In this document: positions 6,501 to 13,551 of the stretch, piece by piece
Numbering within the stretch: position 1 is the stretch's first letter
Layout: every line of letters starts with the position of its first letter
Assembly: GCA_035265325.1 (NCBI GenBank)
Contig: DATFOS010000082.1
Span: 1 to 13,916, forward strand
Direction of reading: 5' to 3'
Source: DATCLS01 sp035265325
GTDB lineage: Bacteria; Actinomycetota; Acidimicrobiia; Acidimicrobiales; VFJN01
DNA length: 13,916 nt
Notes under the pieces: model-generated
Databases searched by the model: none
What the model saw: only the letters and a program-made list of their open reading frames with translations
What the model was told of the DNA's origin: nothing
Made by a program: the position numbers and the translations under genes

Positions 6501-8099
6501 ATGACGACGGACCCGTTCGGGACGGCGACGGTCCACGCCCCCATCGGCATGGTCGTGGCGGCCGACCACCTGGCCTCCTCCGCCGGGGTCGCCCTGCTGC
6601 GGGCCGGCGGCACGGCGGCCGACGCCGCCATCGGCGCCGGCGCGGTGCTGGCCGTGACCACCCAGCATCAGTGCGGGCTCGGCGGCGACCTGTTCGCCGT
6701 GGTCCGGCGGGCCGGGGAGGAGCCGGTGGCGCTCACCGCCGCCGGCCGGGCCGGGTCGGGCACCGACGTCATCCAGCTGCGGGCCGAGGGCTTCACGCGC
6801 ATGCCCCGCTGGGGCGACATCCGCTCGGTCACGGTCCCCGGCTGCGTCGACGGCTGGATGGAGCTGCACCGCCGCTTCGGCCGGCTGTCGCTCGCCCAGG
6901 TCCTCGAGCCGGCCACCACCTACGCCGCCGCCGGCTTCCCCGCCTCGGCCGAGTTGGCCTGGGCGGCGACGGCGATCCTCCACCACGCCGGCGCCGACGA
7001 CTACCGCGACCCGGCCATGGCCACCGGCGGGAAGCTCAAGGCCGGCGCCCTCGTCCGCCGGCCCGGGCTCGCCATGGCCCTGGAGGCGATCGGCACCGGG
7101 GGCCGCACCGGCTTCTACCAGGGCCCGTTCGGGGACGGACTGATCGAGCTGGGCAACGGGCTCTTCTCCCGGGCCGACCTGGCCCGCAACCAGGCCGAGT
7201 GGTCCACGCCGCTGCGGGTGCCCGCCTTCGGCCACGTGGTGTGGGCGCCGCCGCCGCCCTCGCAGGCCTACCTGGCCCTGGCGGGCGCCTGGGTCGCCGA
7301 CCGCCTCGAGCTGCCGGAGGACCCCGGCGACCCCGCCTGGGCCCACCTCCTGTCCGAGGCCGCCCGCCAGGTCGGCGCCGACCGCCCGGCCGTGCTCCAC
7401 GACCGCGCCGACGGCTGGGCCCTGCTCGCCGAAGAGCGCCTGCAGGCGCGGCTCGCCGCCGTCGACCCCGCCCACCGAGGCGACCGCGCCCCGGCCGGCG
7501 CCGCCGGCGACACCACGGCCATCTGCGCCGTCGACAGCGAGCGGACCGGCGTCACGCTCATCCAGTCCAACGCCTCCGGCTGGGGGTCGGGCATCGTCGA
7601 GCCGGGCACCGGTGTGTTCCTGCACGACCGCGGCCTCGGCTTCTCGCTGGAGGCTGGCCACCCCGCCGAGCTGGCGGCAGGCGCCCGGCCGCCCCACACG
7701 CTGGCGCCCACCCTGGTCACGACGTCCGAGGGCCGCCTGCGCATGTGCCTCGGCACGATGGGTGGCGACGCCCAGCCGCAGATCCTGCTGCAGCTGCTGG
7801 CCCGGGCACTCCACCACGGCCAGCCGCCGGGCCGGGCACTCGACGCCGGGCGCTGGTCGCTCGACGGCGGCGGCTTCACGATGTGGGAGGACGGCGGGCC
7901 GGGCACGACCTACGTCGAGTCCCACGCCAGCGCGGCGTGGGACGAGGGCCTGGTCGCCCGGGGCCACGCCGTCGAGCGCAGCACCAAGCCCGTCGACCTC
8001 GGCTTCGGCCAGGCACAGATGATCTCGGTGGACGCCGACGGCGTGCTCGACGGCGCCGCGGACCCGCGGGCCGCCGGCGGGGCGGCCGCCGGCTACTAG
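6501..8099 (+). CDS. Gamma-glutamyltransferase-like Ntn-hydrolase (YwrD/HpxW-type)
   Basis: A 532-residue member of the gamma-glutamyltransferase superfamily, made as a proenzyme that cleaves itself before a threonine. The cleavage site reads GDTTAICAVD: T338 aligns with the catalytic Thr of the TTH motif, giving a small subunit of 195 residues, the normal size. Other family marks are GGTAADAAIGA near 36-46, CGLGGD near 58-63, PGCVDGW, and a C-terminal DPRAAGGAAAGY. Residues that hold the gamma-glutamyl group in the E. coli enzyme are changed: the SSMSPT segment is HTLAPT (399-404), the following Gly-rich loop is GTMGGDAQPQ (418-427), and His after TT is Ala. GTMGGDxQPQ is typical of the YwrD branch and oxamate amidohydrolase HpxW, so an amidase on another substrate is likely. 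No signal peptide, hence cytoplasmic. The nearby uric-acid genes expected for HpxW are absent. Confidence 0.9.
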   Translation: MTTDPFGTATVHAPIGMVVAADHLASSAGVALLRAGGTAADAAIGAGAVLAVTTQHQCGLGGDLFAVVRRAGEEPVALTAAGRAGSGTDVIQLRAEGFTRMPRWGDIRSVTVPGCVDGWMELHRRFGRLSLAQVLEPATTYAAAGFPASAELAWAATAILHHAGADDYRDPAMATGGKLKAGALVRRPGLAMALEAIGTGGRTGFYQGPFGDGLIELGNGLFSRADLARNQAEWSTPLRVPAFGHVVWAPPPPSQAYLALAGAWVADRLELPEDPGDPAWAHLLSEAARQVGADRPAVLHDRADGWALLAEERLQARLAAVDPAHRGDRAPAGAAGDTTAICAVDSERTGVTLIQSNASGWGSGIVEPGTGVFLHDRGLGFSLEAGHPAELAAGARPPHTLAPTLVTTSEGRLRMCLGTMGGDAQPQILLQLLARALHHGQPPGRALDAGRWSLDGGGFTMWEDGGPGTTYVESHASAAWDEGLVARGHAVERSTKPVDLGFGQAQMISVDADGVLDGAADPRAAGGAAAGY

Positions 8100-8103
8100 C
8101 CCC

Positions 8104-8121
8104 GGCCGGGCGATGCCGGCC
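8104..8121. terminator. Hairpin between convergent GGT-like and crotonase genes
   Basis: GGCCGG (8104-8109) pairs with CCGGCC (8116-8121) around a six-base loop, starting five bases after the GGT-like stop, in a gap of only 48 bases between convergent genes. Location favours a terminator, possibly serving both strands. The stem is short and has no U-tract. Confidence 0.4.
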
Positions 8122-8147
8122 CCGCATAGCCGACCCGGGCGGCGAGG

Positions 8148-8954
8148 TCAGTCCGGGTCGGTGAAGGAGGGCGCCCGCGTCTCGAAGAACGCCGACACCG
8201 CCTCGACCTGGTTCGGCGTGCCGATGAGGTGGCCGATCTCGTCGCGCTCGGCCTCGTACTGCTCGGCCAGCGTGCGCCCGGGCTGGCCGTCGTAGAGGCG
8301 CTTCGCCGCGCGAAGAGCGTGCGGGTTCTTCCCGGCCAGCTCGCGGGCCAGGTCGAGGGCGGCGGCGAGCGGGTCGTCGGCCACCCGGGTGCACAGGCCG
8401 AGCGACACGGCCTCGGTCCCGGACAGGGTGCGCCCGGTCCAGGTCAGCTCCTTGGCCACGTCCGACCCGACCAACCCCGGCAGCACGGCGGTGATCGTCA
8501 TGTCGGGGGTGAGGCCCCAGCGCACCTCGAGGACCGAGAGCTTGGCGTCCGGGTGGACGATGCGGAGGTCGGCGCCGCAGGCGATCTGCAGGCCGCCCCC
8601 GAGGCAGTGCCCGTGCACCGCGGCGATGACCGGGACCGGCACCTCGCGCCACGTGTGGGCCGCCTGCTGGGCCAGATGGGTGATGCGCCCGTTGGTGGAC
8701 CCGATCGTGGCGAGCCCGTCGCCCTGCCCGGACCCGGCCATGGCCAGGAACCCGGCGAAGTCGAGCCCGGCGCTGAACGCCCGGCCCTCCCCGGAGAGCA
8801 CGACCGCCCGGACCGACGGGTCGGCGGCCAGCTTGGCGCCGGCGTCGACGAGGCCGACGAACGTCTCGGTGTCGAGGGCGTTGAGCTTCTCCGGCCGGTT
8901 CAGGCGGACGTCGGCGACACCGCCGTCGACCTCGATGCGCACTCGCTCGGACAC
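8148..8954 (-). CDS. Enoyl-CoA hydratase/isomerase (crotonase) family protein
   Basis: A 268-residue crotonase-fold protein, full length for the family, acting on an acyl-CoA thioester. Both oxyanion-hole segments are present: GRAFSAGLDF with its upstream strand RAVVLSG, and HGHCLGGGLQIACGADLRI. Of the two catalytic acids of enoyl-CoA hydratase (E144 and E164 in the rat mitochondrial enzyme), the second is kept as E143 in LEVRWGLTPDM, but the first is Q123 in GGGLQIA. An acid eight residues after E143 (D151) matches the position used by dienoyl-CoA isomerases. Standard syn-hydration is therefore doubtful; an isomerase or other crotonase reaction is possible. The start is GTG 8954, with AGAGGGAGG five bases upstream. 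It is divergent from the O-methyltransferase (46-base gap) and convergent with the GGT-like gene, so it is probably transcribed alone. No other fatty-acid gene is in the window. Confidence 0.92.
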   Translation of the reverse strand: MSERVRIEVDGGVADVRLNRPEKLNALDTETFVGLVDAGAKLAADPSVRAVVLSGEGRAFSAGLDFAGFLAMAGSGQGDGLATIGSTNGRITHLAQQAAHTWREVPVPVIAAVHGHCLGGGLQIACGADLRIVHPDAKLSVLEVRWGLTPDMTITAVLPGLVGSDVAKELTWTGRTLSGTEAVSLGLCTRVADDPLAAALDLARELAGKNPHALRAAKRLYDGQPGRTLAEQYEAERDEIGHLIGTPNQVEAVSAFFETRAPSFTDPD

Positions 8955-8959
8955 CCGGG

Positions 8960-8968
8960 CCTCCCTCT
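8960..8968 (-). promoter_or_regulatory. Shine-Dalgarno AGAGGGAGG for the crotonase GTG start
   Basis: Minus-strand AGAGGGAGG (8968-8960) with a five-base spacer to GTG 8954 gives near-complete complementarity to the 16S tail and settles the start. It contrasts with the divergent gene, which appears leaderless. Confidence 0.75.
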
Positions 8969-8986
8969 GCCGCTGGAGCCCCGGTT

Positions 8987-8992
8987 TACCCT
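8987..8992 (+). promoter_or_regulatory. -10 box TACCCT for the O-methyltransferase, leaderless arrangement
   Basis: TACCCT (within GGTTTACCCT) fits TANNNT and ends eight bases before ATG 9001, with no Shine-Dalgarno between. This is the same spacing as at the RpiR and GGT-like genes. No clear -35 is seen. Confidence 0.42.
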
Positions 8993-9000
8993 CGGTGGCG

Positions 9001-9657
9001 ATGAGCCGCTACTTCGCCGTGACCGATGCGATCGTCGACTACGCCGCCGGCCGCGGCGCCTGGCCCGACCCGCCCGAGGTCGCGGACCTCCGGGCCGAGA
9101 CGCAGGCGCTCGGCCCGGCGGCCGGCATGCAGGTCGGCGCCGACCAGGGCCAGCTGCTCACCCTCCTCACCCGCATCGCCGGCGCCCGGCGGGCGGTCGA
9201 GGTCGGGACGTTCACCGGCTACTCGTCGTACTGCATCGCACGGGGCCTGGCCGAGGGCGGCACCCTCCTGTGCTGCGACGTCAGCGAGGAGTGGACCGCG
9301 ATCGCCCGCAAGGCGTGGGAGCGGCTCGGCGTCGCCGACCGCATCGAGCTGCGCCTGGCCCCGGCCGTCGAGACGCTCCGGGCCCTGCCCGCGGAGGAGC
9401 ACATCGACCTCGTCTTCATCGACGCCGACAAGCCCGGGTACGCCAGCTACTGGGACGAGCTGGTCCCCCGCGTCCGGGCGGGCGGGCTGCTCCTGGCCGA
9501 CAACGTGCTGTGGTCCGGCCTCGTGGTGGAGGAGTCGGCGGACGACGCCAACCGGCGGGCGCTGCAGGCCTTCAACGACAAGGTGGCCGCCGACGACCGG
9601 GTCGAGTCGGCGATGCTGACCGCCTTCGACGGCCTCACGATCGCCCGGAAGCGCTGA
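9001..9657 (+). CDS. Class I SAM-dependent, metal-dependent O-methyltransferase (CCoAOMT-like, Methyltransf_3)
   Basis: A 218-residue Rossmann-fold methyltransferase of the small cation-dependent catechol/caffeoyl-CoA type. SAM-binding motif I is VEVGTFTGYSS (about 67-77), CCDVSEEW follows for the ribose/adenine region, and the metal ligands are the classic trio D141 (in FIDADK), D167 and N168 (in LLLADNVLW). It would methylate one hydroxyl of a vicinal diol with Mg2+ or similar; the acceptor cannot be read from sequence. Bacterial relatives act on varied catechols or secondary metabolites. The N-terminal part MSRYFAVTDAIVDYAA and GMQVGADQGQLL are typical for the family. It stands alone between a divergent crotonase and the transporter operon. 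Confidence 0.93.
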   Translation: MSRYFAVTDAIVDYAAGRGAWPDPPEVADLRAETQALGPAAGMQVGADQGQLLTLLTRIAGARRAVEVGTFTGYSSYCIARGLAEGGTLLCCDVSEEWTAIARKAWERLGVADRIELRLAPAVETLRALPAEEHIDLVFIDADKPGYASYWDELVPRVRAGGLLLADNVLWSGLVVEESADDANRRALQAFNDKVAADDRVESAMLTAFDGLTIARKR

Positions 9658-9737
9658 CCGAACGACCCCGGGTCGGCGGCAAAGCGAACGCCGTTCAGGA
9701 CAGTCCGGCCGCGCTCCGTGGGCGGTCCCCAGCCGCG

Positions 9738-9767
9738 TTGACAGGTGTCCAACGACGCCTCTACGGT
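9738..9767 (+). promoter_or_regulatory. Housekeeping-type promoter of the peptide ABC transporter operon
   Basis: A perfect -35 TTGACA (9738-9743) is followed after 18 bases by TACGGT (9762-9767). It is the only consensus-like -35/-10 pair in the window. Transcription would start near 9774, leaving a 5' leader of about 105 bases before GTG 9880. The -35 sits in a small dyad GACAGGTGTC (9740-9749) that could serve as an operator. Confidence 0.7.
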
Positions 9768-9788
9768 GCCCGTCAACTTCTCGGGAGG

Positions 9789-9802
9789 GTGACACGAGTC
9801 AC
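9789..9802. promoter_or_regulatory. Dyad GTGAC-N4-GTCAC in the transporter leader, possible CRP/FNR-type site
   Basis: The 14-base repeat contains GTGA-N6-TCAC, the core of the CRP consensus, but the flanking bases are G rather than the usual T and A. It lies about 15 to 30 bases downstream of the predicted transcription start, so a bound protein would be expected to repress. No CRP-family gene is in the window. An unrelated dimeric regulator is equally possible. Confidence 0.35.
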
Positions 9803-9879
9803 GCCTGGGATATCGCCCTGTTGGCCGCGCCGGAGCATCCGGTCGTCGGCTCGCCGGACATCGAAGAAGGGGGAAACGG

Positions 9880-11562
9880 GTGCCGCGCTCCTTCGTGCGC
9901 CCTGCACGCCGATGGTGGCTGCCGCTCGCCGCCGTCGCCATGCTCGCCAGCGCGTGTGCCAGCGTCACCAGCGCCGGGTCGACGCAGCCCTCCGGGGGTG
10001 ACAACGACGACGCCGAGGTCGGGCCGCCGCAGTACGGCGGCCGCATGGTCTACGGGCTCGAGGCCGAGACGACCAACGGCTGGTGCCTCCAGGAGGGCCA
10101 GCTGGCCATCTCGGGCATCCAGGTCGCCCGCACGATCTACGACACGCTGACGGTCCCCGACGGCGACGGCGGCTTCCGGCCCTACCTCGCCGAGTCGGTC
10201 CAGCCGAACGCCGACTACACGCAGTGGACGATCCGGCTGCGCGACGGCGTGGTGTTCCATGACGGCAGCCCGCTGACCGCCGCGGTGGTGAAGAACAACC
10301 TCGACGCCTACCGGGGCCAGTACCCGACCCGCAGCTCGCTGCTGTTCGTCTTCGTCCTGCAGGACATCGCCTCGGTCGACGTGGTCGACGACCTCACGCT
10401 AACCATCAACACCAGGCGCCCGTGGGCCTCGCTGCCCGCCCACCTGTACTCGAGCGGCCGGCTCGGCATCACCGGCCAGGCCCAGCTCGACGACGAGGAG
10501 GACTGCGGCCGCACCATGATCGGCACCGGGCCGTACCGGCTGGACGAGTGGCGGGTCAACGACCACCTCACGGTCACCCGCAACGAGGACTACTGGCGAT
10601 CCGACGCCGACGGGAACCAGCTGCCCTACCTCGACGAGATCGAGTTCCGGCCCATCACCGAGGGCCAGCAGCGGCTCAACGCCCTCAAGTCCGGCGAGAT
10701 CGACGCCTACCAGATCTCCTCCAACACGGGCGCGCTGGACATCGACGAGCTGCGGGCGCTGGACGAGGCCCAGCAGGTCAACATGGCCGAGTCGGACGAC
10801 TTCGCCGAGGTCGGCTTCCTGATGCTGAACACCACGCAGCCGCCGTTCGACAACCGGATCGCACGGCGGGCCGTGGCGCTGGCGCTCGAGCGCGGGCTGA
10901 GCAACGAGATCATGACCAAGGGCATCGCGTCCCTGGCCAACGGCCCCTTCGCCCCCGGCTCGATCGGCTACGTCGAGGACACCGGGTTCGAGACCGACAA
11001 TCAGGAGGGGGCCGCCCGCCTCGTCGAGCAGTACGAGGAGGAGACGGGCGAGGAGTTCGCGTTCACCATCACCGCCGACCCCTCCCCCGAGCTGCAGCAG
11101 CTGGTGGCGCTCAACCGGCAGAGCCTCGAGCGGGTCGGCATCCGGGTGAGCACCCGCAACCTCGAGCAGTCGGCGCTGATCCAGTCGGCGATCGAGCGCA
11201 ACTACCAGGCACTGACGTTCCGGAACTACCCCGGCCTCGACCCCGACAGCCTGTACGTCTGGTGGTACGGCGCCGGCAACCCCGTGAACTTCATGGGCTT
11301 CGACGACCCCGAGGTCAACGCCCTCCTCGACGCCGGACGCGAGACGGTCGACCCGGCCGTGCGCCAGCAGGTCTACGGCGACCTCAACCGTGAGCTCGCC
11401 GCCGAGGACTACATGATCTGGGCTTCCTGGACGATCTGGGCGATCCCCATGCAGCCCGAGTTCCACAACGTGGTCGGCGCCCAGGCGCCCGACTACTCGG
11501 CCTCGCCCTACACCGGCCTCGCCCTGGGGCACGACATGGCCCTCGTCTGGAAGGAGCAGTAG
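9880..11562 (+). CDS. Peptide/oligopeptide ABC transporter substrate-binding lipoprotein (SBP_bac_5, DppA/OppA-like)
   Basis: A 560-residue family 5 extracellular binding protein, the usual length. The signal peptide has a basic start (RPARR), a hydrophobic stretch and lipobox LASAC with the lipidated C26, so the mature protein is tethered to the outer face of the membrane. An acidic, Gly/Asp-rich linker follows, then the binding fold: YGGRMVYG, DTLTVPDGDGGFRPYLAES, WTIRLRDGVVFHDGSPLTA (the family signature), GTGPYRLDEW and NEDYW. Only two cysteines remain after the lipobox, C69 and C209, which could form a disulfide. Ligand is probably a peptide, but this family also takes nickel, opines and glycosides. 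GTG 9880 follows AAGGGGG at six bases. It is first in the operon with both permeases and the ATPase. Confidence 0.93.
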   Translation: MPRSFVRPARRWWLPLAAVAMLASACASVTSAGSTQPSGGDNDDAEVGPPQYGGRMVYGLEAETTNGWCLQEGQLAISGIQVARTIYDTLTVPDGDGGFRPYLAESVQPNADYTQWTIRLRDGVVFHDGSPLTAAVVKNNLDAYRGQYPTRSSLLFVFVLQDIASVDVVDDLTLTINTRRPWASLPAHLYSSGRLGITGQAQLDDEEDCGRTMIGTGPYRLDEWRVNDHLTVTRNEDYWRSDADGNQLPYLDEIEFRPITEGQQRLNALKSGEIDAYQISSNTGALDIDELRALDEAQQVNMAESDDFAEVGFLMLNTTQPPFDNRIARRAVALALERGLSNEIMTKGIASLANGPFAPGSIGYVEDTGFETDNQEGAARLVEQYEEETGEEFAFTITADPSPELQQLVALNRQSLERVGIRVSTRNLEQSALIQSAIERNYQALTFRNYPGLDPDSLYVWWYGAGNPVNFMGFDDPEVNALLDAGRETVDPAVRQQVYGDLNRELAAEDYMIWASWTIWAIPMQPEFHNVVGAQAPDYSASPYTGLALGHDMALVWKEQ

Positions 11563-11564
11563 GC

Positions 11565-12539
11565 GTGAAGCTGGCACGTGAGCTGAGCAGGCGGGCGCTC
11601 CTGCTGCTCCTGGTGCTCTTCCTGGTGACGCTGTTCACCTCCGCGTTGCTGTCCCTCGTGCCCGGCGACCCCGTCGACACGCTGGTGCCGCTGGCGGACT
11701 CGCCCGAGACCGAGGAGATCAAGGCCGAGGTGCGCGAGAACCTCGGCCTCGACGAACCCTTCGCCGTCCGCTATTGGCACTGGGCGTCCGGCTTCTTCAC
11801 CGGCGACTTCGGCGAGTACTACCGGGTCTCCGGCGCCGATCCCGTCGGCGAGACGATCGGCGACGCCCTGCCGGTGTCGATCCAGCTGGTCGTGTACTCG
11901 CAGGTCCTGGCGCTCGTGATCGCCATCCCGCTCGGCGTCGCCGCCGCCTACCGGGCGGGGACGCTGTTCGACAAGGGAGCGAACACCGCGATGTTCGCCC
12001 TGCTGGCGCTGCCAAACTTCGTACTCGGCCTGGCGCTCGCCTACTACCTCGGCGTCTGGCTGCAATGGCTCCCACCATCCGGCTACGTGCCGTTCGGCGA
12101 GGACGCCGGCGAGCACGTCCGCCGGATGATCCTGCCGGCCCTCACGCTCGCCGCCGGCCAGGTGGCCGTCTACATGCGCCTGCTCCGCAGCGACATGGTC
12201 CAGACCCTGCAGGAGGACTTCATCCAGATGGCCCGGTCGAAGGGCATCTCCGACCGGCGGGTCCTGTGGCGCCACGCCCTGCGACCATCGACGCTCACCC
12301 TGCTCACCGTCGCCGGCCTCAACGTCGGCACGCTGATCAGCGGCGCGGTCGTGGTCGAGGTGCTCTTCAGCATCCCGGGGATGGGCTACTTCCTCGGGCA
12401 GGCCATCTTCCAGCGCCAGTACGTGGCACTGCAGAGCTTCGTGGCGATCATCGCCATCGTCTACGTCATCGTGAACTTCGCGGTGGACGTCCTCTACACC
12501 GTCGTCGACCCACGGATCCGCCATGCCCGAGCCCGTTGA
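11565..12539 (+). CDS. Peptide ABC transporter permease (DppB/OppB-like)
   Basis: A 324-residue inner-membrane permease of the binding-protein-dependent type. Hydrophobic segment 1 is at about 9-32, followed by the typical extracytoplasmic region containing SLVPGDPVD, LGLDEPFAVRYWHW and GDFGEYY that marks the DppB/OppB subfamily. Further membrane segments follow, with the ATPase-contact EAA loop at about 218-242 (DFIQMARSKGISDRRVLWRH) and the last helices at about 248-315. It pairs with the next gene to form the channel. The start is GTG 11565, two bases after the binding-protein stop, with AAGGAG (11551-11556) inside the end of that gene, implying coupled translation. Confidence 0.94.
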   Translation: MKLARELSRRALLLLLVLFLVTLFTSALLSLVPGDPVDTLVPLADSPETEEIKAEVRENLGLDEPFAVRYWHWASGFFTGDFGEYYRVSGADPVGETIGDALPVSIQLVVYSQVLALVIAIPLGVAAAYRAGTLFDKGANTAMFALLALPNFVLGLALAYYLGVWLQWLPPSGYVPFGEDAGEHVRRMILPALTLAAGQVAVYMRLLRSDMVQTLQEDFIQMARSKGISDRRVLWRHALRPSTLTLLTVAGLNVGTLISGAVVVEVLFSIPGMGYFLGQAIFQRQYVALQSFVAIIAIVYVIVNFAVDVLYTVVDPRIRHARAR

Positions 12540-13551
12540 GCCCACTCCGGTGGCCCCGGCCGGGGACACCATGACCACGCCCGCGTGGGCGTCGCCACCC
12601 CCGTACGGGGCGCACGGCGCAGCCACCGCGACGGCCGCCGCCGGCGGGGTCGCGCCCGCCGCCCTGGTCGAGCCCGTCGACGCGGCCCCGGCCGTCGAGG
12701 TGGCCGGCACGCGCAAGCTCGGCCTCGTCGGCTGGCTGTCGCTGACCTGGATGACCGTGCTGTTGCTGGCGGTCATCCTCGCCCCCGCGCTGCCCCTGGA
12801 CGACCCCGACGAGAGCTTCCTGGAGATCGTGCGCAAGGGGCCGATCCAGCCAGGGCACGTCTTCGGCGGCGACGGCAACGGCCGGGACATGTTGGCCCGG
12901 GTCATCTACGGGGCCCGCACGTCGCTGCTGATCAGCGTCTCGGCCGTCCTCATCGCTTTCGTGCTGGGCGGCATCCTCGGCCTGATCGCCGGTTACGCCC
13001 GGGGCAAGATCGACACCGTCCTGTCGACGGCGTTCAACGTGATCCTGTCGATCCCCTCGCTGGTGCTCGTGCTCTCCTTCGTGGCGGTGTTCGCCTCGAG
13101 CGACCAGGAGACGTCGAACGCCAAGCTCATGACCGTGCTGATCCTCGCGATCGCCCTGGTCAGCGTCCCACTCATCGCCCGGATAACCCGGGCGTCGACG
13201 ATGGCGTGGTCCGAGCGCGAGTTCGTGCGGGCCGCCGAGGTCCTCGGCGGCCGCCACAGCCGGATCGTGTTCCGGGAGGTGCTGCCCAACGTCCTGCCGG
13301 CCATGGCGTCGATCGCCCTGCTCGGCATCGGCCTGGCCGTCGTCGCGGAGGGCGGCCTCGCCCTCCTCGGCGCCAGCGTCGTCGAGGTCCCGTCGTGGGG
13401 GAACATGATCGCGCTCGGCCGGCCCGACCTCGCCCGGGCGCCGCACATCGTGGCCATCCCGTCGATCGCCATCTTCTTCACGATCCTGTCGCTCAACGTT
13501 CTGGGTGACGTGGTCCGCGCCCGCTTCGACGTCCGGGAGTCCGTGCTGTGA
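12523..13551 (+). CDS. Peptide ABC transporter permease (DppC/OppC-like) with long Ala/Pro-rich N-terminus
   Basis: The second permease, 342 residues from ATG 12523. After about 65 hydrophilic Ala/Pro-rich residues comes membrane segment 1 (about 68-90), then HVFGGDGNGRDMLARVIYGARTSL-type sequence characteristic of DppC/OppC, further hydrophobic segments and the EAA loop starting near E233 (EFVRAAEVLGGRHSRIVF). It should dimerise with the preceding permease. ATG 12523 overlaps the previous gene by 17 bases and has no clear ribosome site; ATG 12571 (removing 16 residues) is an alternative start that avoids the overlap. The N-terminal extension is longer than in E. coli DppC and is low-complexity. 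Confidence 0.92.
   Translation: MPEPVEPTPVAPAGDTMTTPAWASPPPYGAHGAATATAAAGGVAPAALVEPVDAAPAVEVAGTRKLGLVGWLSLTWMTVLLLAVILAPALPLDDPDESFLEIVRKGPIQPGHVFGGDGNGRDMLARVIYGARTSLLISVSAVLIAFVLGGILGLIAGYARGKIDTVLSTAFNVILSIPSLVLVLSFVAVFASSDQETSNAKLMTVLILAIALVSVPLIARITRASTMAWSEREFVRAAEVLGGRHSRIVFREVLPNVLPAMASIALLGIGLAVVAEGGLALLGASVVEVPSWGNMIALGRPDLARAPHIVAIPSIAIFFTILSLNVLGDVVRARFDVRESVL

Noticed and set aside
2687..6661. A single 1324-codon open frame on the minus strand, suggesting a giant fusion protein
   Set aside because: Only the last 434 codons encode the aminotransferase. The rest is out of frame with the dehydrogenase and antisense to the RpiR gene, Arg/Gly-rich with no domain; the GTG at 3991 with a good ribosome site is the real start.
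6318..7967. 549-codon minus-strand frame antisense to the GGT-like gene
   Set aside because: Gly/Val/Arg-rich mirror of a gene with strong family motifs on the plus strand.
9658..9737. Small hairpins such as CGACC-CC-GGGTCG and GAAC-GCC-GTTC after the methyltransferase as terminators
   Set aside because: Stems of four to five pairs without a U-tract are expected by chance in this composition.
8229..10001. 590-codon plus-strand frame crossing the crotonase, methyltransferase and transporter promoter
   Set aside because: It is antisense to one gene and out of frame with the other, and would span a consensus promoter; no domain is visible.
10399..12905. Minus-strand frames (10399-11577, 11508-12905) antisense to the transporter genes
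   Set aside because: Composition shadows rich in Gly, Val, Asp and Arg; all transporter motifs are on the plus strand.
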